Shown piece by piece: positions 5,448 through 14,001 of a stretch of 24,712 nt of DNA. Position 1 is the stretch's first letter. Every line of letters starts with the position of its first letter. The translations under genes were made by a program, and so were the position numbers. The stretch comes from Candidatus Wildermuthbacteria bacterium GWA2_46_15 (GTDB taxonomy: Bacteria; Patescibacteriota; Minisyncoccia; Minisyncoccales; GWA2-46-15), in the NCBI GenBank assembly GCA_001823105.1, contig MHTO01000017.1, forward strand, positions 1-24,712, written 5' to 3'. Below the pieces are notes generated by a model. That model was not told the origin of the DNA. It did not search any database and was given only the letters and a program-made list of their open reading frames with translations.

Positions 5448-7556
5448 ATGCCTCGACTTTATCCGCTCGAAAGAGTCAGAAACATTGGGATTATCGCCCA
5501 CATTGATGCGGGGAAAACCACCACGACCGAGACGCTTTTGTATTACACGGGCAAAACCCATAAAATTGGCAATATTGATCGGGGCGACACCCAGATGGAC
5601 TGGATGGCCCAGGAAAGAGAGAGAGGCATTACCATTACCGCCGCCGCCACGACTTGTTTTTGGAAAGCCAAGACCATGGATTTTGGCCCCCTGGGCGAAG
5701 ACGAATTCCGCATTAATATTATTGACACGCCGGGTCACATTGATTTTACGGCCGAGGTCCAGAGATCTCTTCGGGTTTTGGACGGAGCGGTGGTTATTTT
5801 TGACGGCAAAGAAGGCGTTCAGCCCCAGTCAGAAACCGTTTGGCGCCAGGCCGATAAATACCAGGTGGCCAGAATGTGCTATATCAACAAACTTAATCTG
5901 ACGGGCGGAGATTTTTATGAAAGCGTGGATTCGATCCAGAAGAGATTGGCTCCCAATGCTTCACCCATCCAGCTGCCCATCGGAGAGGAGGGGACTCTCA
6001 AGGGCGTGGTGGATTTAATTACCCGGAAAGCCTATGTCTATGCCGATGACGAGGGGCTTTCCCTGAAAGAGGTTGAGGTTCCGCGTGACATGAAGGAATT
6101 GGTCGAAAAGTACCGCGGCCAGTTAATTGAAAGAACGGTTGAGGCGGACAATGAATTAATGGAAAAATTTCTTTCGGACAACGTTTTGACCGACGAAGAA
6201 CTTTTAATCGGCATCAGAAAATCAACTCTTTCCGGCCAGTTCTTTCCGATTCTCGCGGGTGATGGCCGCAAGGCAGCCACGGAAACTATTTTAGACGCGG
6301 TTATCCAATTTCTGCCTTCGCCATTAGATCTGCCGCCCATCAAGGGGATTGATCCCCGGACGGGCCAGGAGACGGAAAGAAAAACTTCGGACGAAGAGCC
6401 TTTTGCTTCTCTAGCCTTTAAGGTCGCGGCGGATCCCTACGTCGGTACGCTGACCTTTTTCCGGGTTTATTCCGGAAAACTGACGCGCGGCTCCTATGTT
6501 TTAAACACGACCACCGGCGAGAAAGAGAGAATCGGCCGGATTCTGAGAATGCACGCCAACGAAAGAGAAGAGGTGGAAGAAATCTATGCCGGAGAAATCG
6601 GCGCCACCATCGGTTTAAAAAACACGGGCACCGGTCACACTCTTTGCGATGAAAATAATCCCATTGTTTTAGAAACCATCATTTTCCCGGAACCGGTTAT
6701 TTCGGTCCGGATTGAGCCCAAGACCAAGGCGGATCAGGAAAAGATGAGCTTGGCTTTAAGGAGGCTGACCGAAGAAGATCCGACCTTCAAGATGCGGGGC
6801 GACATTGAAACGGGAGAAACCATCATTTCCGGTATGGGTGAACTGCATTTGGAAATCATTGTTGATAGAATGAAAAGAGAGTTTAGCGTCGAGGCTAATG
6901 TTGGCCGACCCCAGGTCGCCTATAAGGAAACGATTAAAGGCGAGGCGGATGTCGAGGGTAAGTATGTCAAACAGTCTGGCGGCCGAGGCCAATATGGTCA
7001 TGTTTGGTTGAAACTGAAGCCGAAGGAGAGGGGCGCGGGTTTTGAGTTTATCAATGAAATCAGGGGCGGAACCATTCCTCAAGAATTTATTCCGGCCGTG
7101 GAAAAAGGCGTTAAAGAAGCCATGGAAAAAGGCGTGGTGGCGGGTTATCCCATAGTGGATACGGAGGTGACTCTTTATGACGGTTCTTTCCATGAGGTTG
7201 ACTCTTCGGAACTGGCCTTTAAGATTGCGGCGATTCAAGCCATACGAGATGGAGCCAAAAGAGCCAAGGCCGTTCTCCTGGAGCCGATCATGAAGATTGA
7301 GATTGTTTGTCCGCAGAAATCTTTCAGCGAAGTCATCGGCAACTTCAATGGCCGCCGGGGTCAGATCAAAGAAACCTCAGACCGGCTTGACTCAAAGATT
7401 ATTGACGGTACGGTGCCTTTGTCGGAGATGTTTGGCTATGCGACGGCCTTGAGATCTTTGACCGAAGGCCGGGGAACTTTTACCATGGAATTTTCCCACT
7501 ATCAGGAAGTGCCAAATAACATTGCTCAGGAAATCATCGAGGGCAAAAGGAAGTAA
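5448..7556 (+). CDS. fusA: Elongation factor G
   Basis: A 702-residue ribosomal translocase GTPase. The start at 5448 gives the usual MPRLYPLERVRNIGIIAHIDAGKT; an in-frame upstream start would lie inside rpsG. The P-loop AHIDAGKT is at residues 17-24 and DTPGH at 93-97. The G4 motif reads NKLN (147-150) instead of NKxD, with AAT at 5895-5897. A short insertion (FWKAKTMDFGPLGEDE) precedes DTPGH. Domain II to V segments such as GMGELHLEI and YVKQSGGRGQYGHV are intact, so it appears functional. Only one base separates it from rpsG and there is no ribosome binding site, which suggests translational coupling. Confidence 0.97.
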   Translation: MPRLYPLERVRNIGIIAHIDAGKTTTTETLLYYTGKTHKIGNIDRGDTQMDWMAQERERGITITAAATTCFWKAKTMDFGPLGEDEFRINIIDTPGHIDFTAEVQRSLRVLDGAVVIFDGKEGVQPQSETVWRQADKYQVARMCYINKLNLTGGDFYESVDSIQKRLAPNASPIQLPIGEEGTLKGVVDLITRKAYVYADDEGLSLKEVEVPRDMKELVEKYRGQLIERTVEADNELMEKFLSDNVLTDEELLIGIRKSTLSGQFFPILAGDGRKAATETILDAVIQFLPSPLDLPPIKGIDPRTGQETERKTSDEEPFASLAFKVAADPYVGTLTFFRVYSGKLTRGSYVLNTTTGEKERIGRILRMHANEREEVEEIYAGEIGATIGLKNTGTGHTLCDENNPIVLETIIFPEPVISVRIEPKTKADQEKMSLALRRLTEEDPTFKMRGDIETGETIISGMGELHLEIIVDRMKREFSVEANVGRPQVAYKETIKGEADVEGKYVKQSGGRGQYGHVWLKLKPKERGAGFEFINEIRGGTIPQEFIPAVEKGVKEAMEKGVVAGYPIVDTEVTLYDGSFHEVDSSELAFKIAAIQAIRDGAKRAKAVLLEPIMKIEIVCPQKSFSEVIGNFNGRRGQIKETSDRLDSKIIDGTVPLSEMFGYATALRSLTEGRGTFTMEFSHYQEVPNNIAQEIIEGKRK

Positions 7557-7557
7557 G

Positions 7558-7708
7558 CGTAAAGCGAAAAGCGCAAAGCGAAAAACTAAAAAAGAGGTTG
7601 ACAAATTCGTTAGGAATAAATAAGATGATTAAGACGACTTAAAACATAATAATTTAACTTATTAGTATTCGTTTCGTCATTTTGCATTTTGCGCTTTGCG
7701 TTTTGCAC
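7558..7708. repeat. Inverted A/T-rich repeat pair flanking the tuf promoter
   Basis: Left arm (about 7558-7588, words such as AAAGCGCAAAGCG) and right arm (about 7679-7708, words such as TTTTGCGCTTTGCG) are imperfect reverse complements. The promoter of tuf lies between them, so a hairpin forms only in read-through RNA from fusA. Related sequence occurs in other spacers of this cluster. Confidence 0.65.
7598..7626 (+). promoter_or_regulatory. Promoter of tuf
   Basis: TTGACA (7598-7603) and TAAGAT (7621-7626) are exactly 17 bases apart. The predicted start near 7633 leaves a leader of about 100 bases before the tuf ATG, with GAGGG as ribosome binding site. It would allow EF-Tu to be made at higher levels than the genes upstream. 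Confidence 0.7.
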
Positions 7709-7731
7709 TTGACTAAGCGAAGCGAGGGAAT

Positions 7732-8931
7732 ATGGCAGAAAAAGCAAAGTTCGAGAGAACAAAACCTCACGTTAATGTGGGTACCATTGGACACGTTGAC
7801 CATGGTAAGACAACTTTAACCGCCGCCATCCTTAAGGCTTTAAAACTGAAGGGTTTTAAGGCGTCGGAAAAAGGCGTTAATGAAATTGATTCGGCTCCGG
7901 AAGAAAGAGCCCGTGGCGTGACGATCAATGTTTGTCACGTTGAATATGAATCGGCTAATCGCCACTACGCTCACATTGATTGTCCAGGACACGCCGACTA
8001 CATCAAAAACATGATCACTGGAGCGGCTCAAATGGATGGTGCCATTTTGGTCGTCTCCGCTCCCGATGGCCCGATGCCTCAAACCAGAGAACACCTCCTT
8101 TTGGCTCGCCAGGTGGGCTTGCCCGCTTTGGTCGTCTTTTTAAACAAAGTCGACGTGGTGGATGATCCGGAGATTATTGATTTAGTGGAATCCGAAGTCC
8201 GAGAATTATTGAAGAAGTATGGCTATCCCGGCGACACCATTCCCATTATTCGCGGCTCGGCCTTAAAGGCCCTGGAAGCCACTTCGGTTGATGATCAATG
8301 GGTCAAGGGAATTCTGGATTTGGTTCAGGCCCTGGATGACGCCATCCCCGAACCTTCTCGAGAGGTGGACAAACCATTTTTAATGGCCATTGAAGACATC
8401 TTTACCATTGAGGGTCGGGGAACGGTGGCCACCGGCAGGATTGAAAGAGGAAAAGTCAAGCCGAATGACGAAGTCGAACTTTTGGGATTGCGGCCGACCG
8501 TTAAGACGACGGCGGTCAGCATTGAAATGTTCAATAAATTTTTGGACGAGGGAATTGCCGGTGATAATGTCGGCATTCTTCTGAGAGGATTAAAAAAAGA
8601 AGAGGTGGAAAGGGGACAGGTTTTGGCCGCTCCCGGCACGATTGCGCCTCACACAGAATTTGATGCCGAGGTTTACATCTTGACCAAGGAAGAAGGTGGC
8701 CGACATACCCCTTTCTTTACCGGTTACAAACCTCAATTTTATTTCAAGACAACCGATGTGACGGGTGATGTGGCTTTACCCGCCGGAACGGAAATGGTCA
8801 TGCCCGGCGATACGGTTAACGTCAAAGTGAAATTAATTGTGCCGGTGGCGATGGAAGAAAAACAAAGATTCGCCATCAGAGAAGGAGGCAAGACGGTGGG
8901 CGCCGGTGTGGTCGCGAAGATTAACGTTTAG
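7732..8931 (+). CDS. tuf: Elongation factor Tu
   Basis: A 399-residue GTPase that brings aminoacyl-tRNA to the ribosome. All G motifs are canonical: GHVDHGKT at residues 20-27, DCPGHADY at 83-90 and NKVD at 138-141. Domains II and III are complete ([32 protein letters not shown]). Unlike most genes here it has a visible ribosome binding site (GAGGG about 6 bases before ATG) and its own promoter. It is followed after 10 bases by rpsJ. Confidence 0.98.
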   Translation: MAEKAKFERTKPHVNVGTIGHVDHGKTTLTAAILKALKLKGFKASEKGVNEIDSAPEERARGVTINVCHVEYESANRHYAHIDCPGHADYIKNMITGAAQMDGAILVVSAPDGPMPQTREHLLLARQVGLPALVVFLNKVDVVDDPEIIDLVESEVRELLKKYGYPGDTIPIIRGSALKALEATSVDDQWVKGILDLVQALDDAIPEPSREVDKPFLMAIEDIFTIEGRGTVATGRIERGKVKPNDEVELLGLRPTVKTTAVSIEMFNKFLDEGIAGDNVGILLRGLKKEEVERGQVLAAPGTIAPHTEFDAEVYILTKEEGGRHTPFFTGYKPQFYFKTTDVTGDVALPAGTEMVMPGDTVNVKVKLIVPVAMEEKQRFAIREGGKTVGAGVVAKINV

Positions 8932-8941
8932 AAATTTCGGG

Positions 8942-9286
8942 ATGGCAACTAAAACCAAGACTCCAGAAAAAGCAGAGATTGAGGTTACCAAACTCCGCAT
9001 TCGATTGCGCGCCTACGATCACAAAATTCTTGATGCGAGCTGCCGTCAGATTGTTGATACTGCGGCCCGATTTGGCGTTCAGGTTTTAGGGCCGGTTCCT
9101 TTACCAACGGAAATTAGGAAATATACGGTTAACCGTTCTTCGTTCGTCCACAAAGACAGCCGCGAGCAGTTCGAAATGAGGATTCACAAGAGGCTGATTG
9201 ATATCTTAGAGCCCAGTCAGAAGATCATCGACGCCCTGACTAACTTGAATTTACCTACCGGAGTGGACATTGAGATTAAAATGTGA
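8942..9286 (+). CDS. rpsJ: Ribosomal protein uS10
   Basis: A 114-residue small-subunit protein, also known for its role in transcription antitermination complexes. The core [29 protein letters not shown] and [20 protein letters not shown] is canonical. I chose the ATG at 8942, just after the tuf stop, because upstream starts would lie inside tuf. This gives an N-terminal extension of about 12 residues ([12 protein letters not shown]). No clear ribosome binding site. A 152-base spacer with four hairpins separates it from rplC. Confidence 0.96.
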   Translation: MATKTKTPEKAEIEVTKLRIRLRAYDHKILDASCRQIVDTAARFGVQVLGPVPLPTEIRKYTVNRSSFVHKDSREQFEMRIHKRLIDILEPSQKIIDALTNLNLPTGVDIEIKM

Positions 9287-9438
9287 AATCGCCGTAGACG
9301 CCGAAGACTCTTTACTTTAAGTAAAATTTGTCGTACCATACAAAATGGTAGAAATTGCCAACGTTCAATTTTAGATTAAAATCTAAATAGCCGTGCATTT
9401 GGAGCCGGGCTATGCCCGGCTTTCAATTATGTTGTCGT
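9287..9438 (+). promoter_or_regulatory. Multi-hairpin leader between rpsJ and rplC
   Basis: Four consecutive stem-loops are visible: TTTACTT/AAGTAAA (9311-9325), TACCAT/ATGGTA (9334-9350), TTTAGATT/AATCTAAA (9370-9387), and AGCCGGGC/GCCCGGCT (9403-9421, 8 bp, loop TAT). The last lies 17 bases before the rplC ATG. This is the longest structured spacer in the S10 part of the cluster and may be a site for ribosomal-protein feedback control or attenuation. TTTACT (9311) and TACCAT (9334) are 17 bases apart and could also be a weak promoter. Confidence 0.5.
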
Positions 9439-10050
9439 ATGAAGTTCTTGCTTGGTAAAAAAATCACCATGACCCAGGTATTTTCTGAAGAAAAAGCCAT
9501 TCCCGTGACTTTGGTTGAGGTGGAGCCCTGCGAGATTCTGCAGATAAAAACAATGGAGAAAGACGGCTATTGTTCTGTTCAGCTGGGGTTAGAGAAAATA
9601 ACTAAAACAAAGAAAATTAAAAAAACACAGAAAGGAAAAGAATTTCGTTATCTACGGGAATTTCTGGTCAAAAGAGAGGATTTAGAAAATTATAAGCCGG
9701 GAGATAAGCTCCAAGCGAGCATTTTTAACGAGGGCGACAAGATCATTGTTGCCGGAATCTCCAAAGGCAAAGGCTATCAGGGCGCCGTCAAGATCTGGGG
9801 ATTTCATGGCCGGCTTTCCGCCACTCACGGCCAGAAGCACGAATTGAGGACTCTGGGTTCGGTCGGTTCTTCCGGGCCGGGCCGCGTCAGAAAAGGCAGA
9901 AAAATGTCGGGCCGGCTGGGAGCTGGAAGAGTAACCGTAAAGAATTTGAAAATTGTGAAAATTGATAAAGAAGATAATATTTTAGCCATCAAAGGAGCGA
10001 TCCCAGGGAGAAGGGGAACATTACTGGAAATCAGAAGGCTAGAAACTTAG
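9439..10050 (+). CDS. rplC: Ribosomal protein uL3
   Basis: A 203-residue large-subunit assembly protein near the peptidyl transferase centre. The ATG at 9439 gives the family start MKFLLGKKITMTQVF. GISKGKGYQGAVK, ATHGQKHE and PGRVRKGRKMSGRLGAGRVTVKNL are characteristic, and the length is normal. No ribosome binding site is visible. The stop codon lies inside the left arm of a 16-bp hairpin (10040-10076). Confidence 0.97.
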   Translation: MKFLLGKKITMTQVFSEEKAIPVTLVEVEPCEILQIKTMEKDGYCSVQLGLEKITKTKKIKKTQKGKEFRYLREFLVKREDLENYKPGDKLQASIFNEGDKIIVAGISKGKGYQGAVKIWGFHGRLSATHGQKHELRTLGSVGSSGPGRVRKGRKMSGRLGAGRVTVKNLKIVKIDKEDNILAIKGAIPGRRGTLLEIRRLET

Positions 10051-10076
10051 TTTCTTAGTTAGAAACTAAGTTTCTA
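10040..10076. repeat. 16-bp hairpin after rplC, self-palindromic arms
   Basis: Arms 10040-10055 and 10061-10076 are perfect reverse complements around TAGTT. Each arm is itself almost a palindrome (AGAAACT-T-AGTTTCT). The left arm contains the rplC stop codon. A closely related palindrome occurs at 23015-23029 after galT, differing by a paired change. There is no U-tract, so it is not a standard terminator. Confidence 0.75.
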
Positions 10077-10086
10077 ACTGTAGATT

Positions 10087-10755
10087 ATGTTCGTCAAGAC
10101 ATACAATCAATCAGGCGAAGAAACGGGAAAAACCTTACTGCCCAAGGCTATTTTTGAGGTCAAGGTTAATTCTGATTTATTGCATCAGGTCGTTCGCTCG
10201 CAAATGGCTAATCAACGTCAGGGAACAGCTCACACCAAAACCCGAAGCGAAGTTCGGGGCGGCGGCAAAAAACCCTGGCGTCAGAAAGGAACCGGTCGGG
10301 CTCGACACGCTTCAATCCGGTCGCCCCTATGGCGGGGCGGGGGAATCATCTTTGGACCAACTAAAGACAAGATTTACAAGCAGAAGATCAACAGAAAAAT
10401 GGCCAGGAAAGCCCTCTTAATGACGCTTTCGGGCAAGGCCGAGGAACAGGAATTGGTGGTTCTTGATGATTTAAAAATGGAAGAGGCGAAGACCAAAGAA
10501 ATGGCTAAAATGATCCAGAGATTGAGATCAAAAGTGGCGAGTTTAAAGAAAGGCAGCCTCCTTTTTATCCTGCCAGAAAAAGACGAAAAAGTAATCAGGG
10601 CCATCCATAATTTATCCGACGTCGAGACGATTGAAGCCCGGAATATCAATGCTTTAAAAATACTTTCTTTTAAGAATTTAATAATGACCAAGGAAACGAT
10701 TTCTGCTTTTAAGAAATTATTCTCACAAAAGAACGAAGTCGTTGAGAATGAGTAA
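10087..10755 (+). CDS. rplD: Ribosomal protein uL4
   Basis: A 222-residue large-subunit protein lining the exit tunnel; in E. coli it also represses its own operon. The tunnel loop motif VRGGGKKPWRQKGTGRARHASIRSP is intact, followed by GPTKDK. The length is near normal. Its end overlaps the likely rplW start by eight bases, pointing to translational coupling. Confidence 0.97.
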   Translation: MFVKTYNQSGEETGKTLLPKAIFEVKVNSDLLHQVVRSQMANQRQGTAHTKTRSEVRGGGKKPWRQKGTGRARHASIRSPLWRGGGIIFGPTKDKIYKQKINRKMARKALLMTLSGKAEEQELVVLDDLKMEEAKTKEMAKMIQRLRSKVASLKKGSLLFILPEKDEKVIRAIHNLSDVETIEARNINALKILSFKNLIMTKETISAFKKLFSQKNEVVENE

Positions 10756-11167
10756 ACTAATGAGTATGGTTTTCAAAGGAATTTTCAAAAAGAAGGAAAG
10801 ACCCGAGAAAGTTGAGGTGAAAAAGGTTTCACCCACTGAAAAACTCGTGGAAAAACCCCGGGCAGTTCTCCTAAAGTCAAAGGGGATCGAAAGCGCCTTG
10901 GTTTTGACTTCGCCCCACATTACCGAAAAGGCCACCTTGCTTTCCGGTGATAATCAATACGTTTTTAAAGTTTTTTCGAAGGCCAATAAGATCGAAATCA
11001 AGAAAGCCATCGAAAGTCTTTACCGCGTCAAAGTCATCGGCGTCAGGGTTATTAATGTGCCGGCCAAGCAGAGAAGACTGGGCAAAACACAGGGCTGGAA
11101 GAAGGGCTACAAAAAAGCCATTATTCAGATTAAAAAAGGCCAGAAGATCGAAGCCATTACGGTTTAA
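10748..11167 (+). CDS. rplW: Ribosomal protein uL23 with basic N-terminal extension
   Basis: A 139-residue large-subunit protein at the tunnel exit, the docking site for trigger factor and SRP. The usual L23 domain runs from about residue 46 (SALVLTSPHITEKAT) to KKAIIQIKKGQ. Before it lies a lysine-rich extension of some 45 residues (KGIFKKKERPEKVEVKK) that ordinary L23 proteins lack. The start is uncertain: ATG at 10748, 10760 or 10766. I chose 10748 because it overlaps the rplD stop (ATGAGTAA). Confidence 0.94.
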   Translation: MSKLMSMVFKGIFKKKERPEKVEVKKVSPTEKLVEKPRAVLLKSKGIESALVLTSPHITEKATLLSGDNQYVFKVFSKANKIEIKKAIESLYRVKVIGVRVINVPAKQRRLGKTQGWKKGYKKAIIQIKKGQKIEAITV

Positions 11168-11172
11168 TCATC

Positions 11173-11937
11173 ATGATATCAAAAAACAAACCAGAAAAGA
11201 GACTTTTGGAATTCATCAAGAAGAAGGGCGGTCGTGGCAATTCGGGCCGTATCACTGTCCGTCATCGCGGCGGCGGAGCCAAGAAGCTCTATCGTCTTTT
11301 GGATTTTGGCCAGGAAAAGATTAATCAGCCCGCCCAAGTTTTATCCATAGAATATGATCCTTTCCGCACCGCCTATATCGCTCTTCTGGAATACTCGGAC
11401 AAAGACCGGCGATATGTCATTGCTCCTCAGGATTTAAAACCCGGAGACGAAGTGATGGTCGCGGACCAGGCCGAAATAAAGTCGGGCAATCGTTTGAGAT
11501 TGAAAAATGTGCCGGTCGGCATCATGGTTTTCAATATTGAATTAGAGCCCGATCGGGGCGGCAAATTAGTCAGATCGGCGGGCAGTGGCGCCAAGGTTTT
11601 GGCCCAAGACAGCGGAGAAACCCAGTTGGTCATGCCTTCGGGAGAAGTGAGGAAAATCTCCGGAAACTGCTTTGCCACCCTCGGTACGGTTTCTCATTCA
11701 GAACATATGTTTGAGGATCATGGCAAAGCCGGAGCCAATCGTTGGCGGGGCATCCGCCCGACGGTTCGAGGCACGGCCATGAATCCGGTTGATCATCCCC
11801 ACGGCGGCGGTGAAGGCAAAACCCCAATCGGTTTAAAATACCCAAAAACTCCCTGGGGAAAGCCCGCCAAAGGAGTCAAGACCAGAAGAAGCCGGTGGAC
11901 AGATAAGTTTATTTTACAAAGAAGAAAGAAAAAATAA
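11173..11937 (+). CDS. rplB: Ribosomal protein uL2, short N terminus
   Basis: A 254-residue protein at the peptidyl transferase centre. GGRGNSGRITVRHRGGGAKKLYR and the catalytic-region motif NPVDHPHGGGEGKTP are intact. It is about 20 residues shorter than usual (near 275) because the N-terminal segment before KPEKRLLEFIKKKGG is missing. No earlier start is available in frame, so the short form is real in this assembly. It begins 5 bases after rplW. Confidence 0.97.
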   Translation: MISKNKPEKRLLEFIKKKGGRGNSGRITVRHRGGGAKKLYRLLDFGQEKINQPAQVLSIEYDPFRTAYIALLEYSDKDRRYVIAPQDLKPGDEVMVADQAEIKSGNRLRLKNVPVGIMVFNIELEPDRGGKLVRSAGSGAKVLAQDSGETQLVMPSGEVRKISGNCFATLGTVSHSEHMFEDHGKAGANRWRGIRPTVRGTAMNPVDHPHGGGEGKTPIGLKYPKTPWGKPAKGVKTRRSRWTDKFILQRRKKK

Positions 11938-11952
11938 TATAAATTCATAAAA

Positions 11953-12297
11953 ATGTCACGTAGTTTAAAGAAAGGTCCCTATGTGGACGAAAAATTAATC
12001 GTCAAGATCAAGAAGCAGAGGTCCGGTTCGAAAGAGATAATTAAGACTTGGTCTAGAGGCTGTACCATTACCCCGGAAATGATTGGTTTTACCTTTGGCG
12101 TTCATAATGGCAAGGAATTCATCCCGGTTTATGCCACCGAAGAAATGGTTGGCCATCGGCTGGGCGAATTTTCACCGACAACCAAATTTTCTCGTCACGG
12201 CGGTAGGATGCAAAGAGAGGTTGAGGCCAAGGCGGCCGAAACCGAGGCGGCCAAGGTCAGCGCAGTTAAAAACGCTCCAGAAACAAAAAAACCGTAA
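11953..12297 (+). CDS. rpsS: Ribosomal protein uS19
   Basis: A 114-residue small-subunit head protein. [36 protein letters not shown] and [18 protein letters not shown] are classical. The C-terminal 20 to 25 residues (Ala/Lys/Glu-rich, [23 protein letters not shown]) extend past the usual end and are probably disordered. It is separated from rplB by 15 bases and from rplV by 10, with no clear ribosome binding site. Confidence 0.97.
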   Translation: MSRSLKKGPYVDEKLIVKIKKQRSGSKEIIKTWSRGCTITPEMIGFTFGVHNGKEFIPVYATEEMVGHRLGEFSPTTKFSRHGGRMQREVEAKAAETEAAKVSAVKNAPETKKP

Positions 12298-12307
12298 TTA
12301 ATCAACC

Positions 12308-12829
12308 ATGGAAGTTGTGGCTAAATTAAATCATTTAAGAATGGCGCCGCGAAAAGTCAGACTCGTCGCCGATGTCATTCGCGGGAAGAATGCCCTGAAA
12401 GCCCGGGCCAATCTTAGTTTTTTGCCCCGGAGAGCCGCCAAGCCTTTCTTGGGGCTTTTGGATTCAGCTTTGGCCAATGCCAAGAATAATTTCCAGCTCG
12501 ATGAGAAAACTCTTTATCTGGCCAAAGTTTTGGTTGATGAAGGCCCCAAATTGAAGAGATGGAGGCCGCGAGCTCGCGGTCGGGCTTTTCCGATTCAAAA
12601 GAAGACCTCGCACCTGACCATTGTTCTTCAGGAAAGAGAAGGGCTGTCGAAGAAAAGATCAGCGGCGGGCAAGAGGACAGAGAAGACCGAGGTCGTGTCT
12701 CTGGTTGAAAAAGCCAAGCCCAAGGCCATGCCCAAGACAGAAAAACAGAAGATTAAGCCCGAGCTCGCGACACCGAAACCTAAATTGACTCCGGGATTTA
12801 AAAAGATTTTTAGACGTAAAGCAATTTAG
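12308..12829 (+). CDS. rplV: Ribosomal protein uL22 with basic tail
   Basis: A 173-residue large-subunit protein whose hairpin lines the exit tunnel. HLRMAPRKVRLVADVIRGKNA and the tunnel hairpin LKRWRPRARGRAFPIQKKTSHLTIVL are intact. The usual protein ends near residue 112; the remaining 60 residues are Lys/Pro/Ala-rich low-complexity tail. Such tails may bind rRNA in trimmed ribosomes, which is inference. Confidence 0.96.
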   Translation: MEVVAKLNHLRMAPRKVRLVADVIRGKNALKARANLSFLPRRAAKPFLGLLDSALANAKNNFQLDEKTLYLAKVLVDEGPKLKRWRPRARGRAFPIQKKTSHLTIVLQEREGLSKKRSAAGKRTEKTEVVSLVEKAKPKAMPKTEKQKIKPELATPKPKLTPGFKKIFRRKAI

Positions 12830-12837
12830 TCAAAAAA

Positions 12838-13506
12838 ATGTCTCACAAGACTCATCCGAAAGCTTTCAGAATTAAAGGCATTGATGATTGGGAATCAAAA
12901 GGATTTTACGGTCAGCGTTTCCCCCGGCTCCTCGAGGAAGATTTTTTCATCCGCCAGTTTTTAACTAAGAAAATTAGCGAGGCGGGCGTTGACAGTGTTA
13001 AGATTGAGAGGTTTCCGGGCAAAATCAATGTCCTGGTCAAAAGCGCCCGACCCGGTTTAATTATCGGTCGGGGCGGCTCGGGGGCCGAAGAGCTCCGAAA
13101 AGAATTGAAAAACAAACTGGCCGCTCTCAGAAAGAGAAGGGGTGGTGGCCCGGCGGCCGAGATCCGGATTGAAATTCAGGAGGTGCGTAATCCTTGGACT
13201 TCGGCTTCCCTGGTGGGCCAGGCCATGGCTAAACAGATCCTCCGGAGAATTCCTTTTAGAAGGGTTTTAAAACAGACCTTGGATAATGTTATGGAGAATA
13301 AAGAAATTAAGGGGGCGAGGATTGAGATGGCCGGCCGTTTGGATGGCGCCGAGATTGCTCGACGTGAATGGTTAAAAAGAGGTCGGTTGCCTCGCCAGAC
13401 TTTGAGAGCGGATATTGACTATGCGGGAACTCCCGTCTTTTGTACTTATGGGACAATTGGCATTAAAGTATGGTTATATAAAGGGGATAAATTTGATAAC
13501 GATTAG
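12838..13506 (+). CDS. rpsC: Ribosomal protein uS3
   Basis: A 222-residue small-subunit protein at the mRNA entry tunnel. The KH-domain signature ARPGLIIGRGGSGAEELRKEL is clear, and the C-terminal domain (RIEMAGRLDGAEIARREWLKRGRLPRQTLRADIDY) is complete. The length is normal. It starts 8 bases after rplV behind an A-run, with no Shine-Dalgarno sequence. Confidence 0.97.
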   Translation: MSHKTHPKAFRIKGIDDWESKGFYGQRFPRLLEEDFFIRQFLTKKISEAGVDSVKIERFPGKINVLVKSARPGLIIGRGGSGAEELRKELKNKLAALRKRRGGGPAAEIRIEIQEVRNPWTSASLVGQAMAKQILRRIPFRRVLKQTLDNVMENKEIKGARIEMAGRLDGAEIARREWLKRGRLPRQTLRADIDYAGTPVFCTYGTIGIKVWLYKGDKFDND

Positions 13507-13546
13507 AAAATCGATATATCGAGCATTCTGCTCGCTATTAAAACAC

Positions 13547-13966
13547 ATGTTATTACCGAAGAAAGTAAAACATCGTAAATGGCAGAGAGGAAAATCTCAC
13601 GGCACTGAGTCGAGAGCGACGGAATTGCATTTCGGATCTTTTGGGCTAAAGAGTTTGGGCACGATCTGGATTACCAGTCGTCAATTGGAAGCGGCGAGAA
13701 GAGCGATTTTGCGCTTTTTCAAAAAAGGCGGTAAGATGTGGATCAGGATTTTTCCGGATAAACCGGTGACGACCAAAGGCAATGAGGTGCCTCTGGGCGG
13801 GGGCAAGGGCGGGGTTGACCACTATGTTTTTCCCATACGACCGGGCCGCATCATTTTTGAGATCGATGGTCTGCCAGAAGAAGCGGCTCGTCAGGCCCTT
13901 AAGATTGCCGGAGATAAACTGCCCATCAAAACTAAATTCATTAAGAAAAATGAAATCGTTGCATAA
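13547..13966 (+). CDS. rplP: Ribosomal protein uL16
   Basis: A 139-residue large-subunit protein near the A-site tRNA elbow. The ATG at 13547 gives the family start MLLPKKVKHRKWQRGK; longer in-frame starts would run back into rpsC. TWITSRQLEAARRAI-like (here TIWITSRQLEAARRAI), IFPDKPVTTKGNEVPLGGGKG and AAEAL-like helices are present. The 40-base spacer before it holds a small hairpin (GAGCA-TTC-TGCTC) and a CGATATATCG palindrome. Confidence 0.97.
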   Translation: MLLPKKVKHRKWQRGKSHGTESRATELHFGSFGLKSLGTIWITSRQLEAARRAILRFFKKGGKMWIRIFPDKPVTTKGNEVPLGGGKGGVDHYVFPIRPGRIIFEIDGLPEEAARQALKIAGDKLPIKTKFIKKNEIVA

Positions 13967-13969
13967 AAT

Positions 13970-13990
13970 GTCAATTCGTTCCGAATTGAC
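13970..13990 (+). promoter_or_regulatory. Stem-loop before rpmC
   Basis: GTCAATTCG (13970-13978) and CGAATTGAC (13982-13990) form a perfect 9-bp stem with loop TTC, 11 bases before the rpmC start codon. It may control translation or stability at the rplP-rpmC junction. It has no U-tract. Confidence 0.55.
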
Positions 13991-14001
13991 GAAGCATATC
14001 G

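Noticed and set aside
9403..9421. GC-rich hairpin as a terminator before rplC
   Set aside because: Only TTT follows the stem and then mixed bases, and ending transcription here would cut off the operon; attenuation remains possible.
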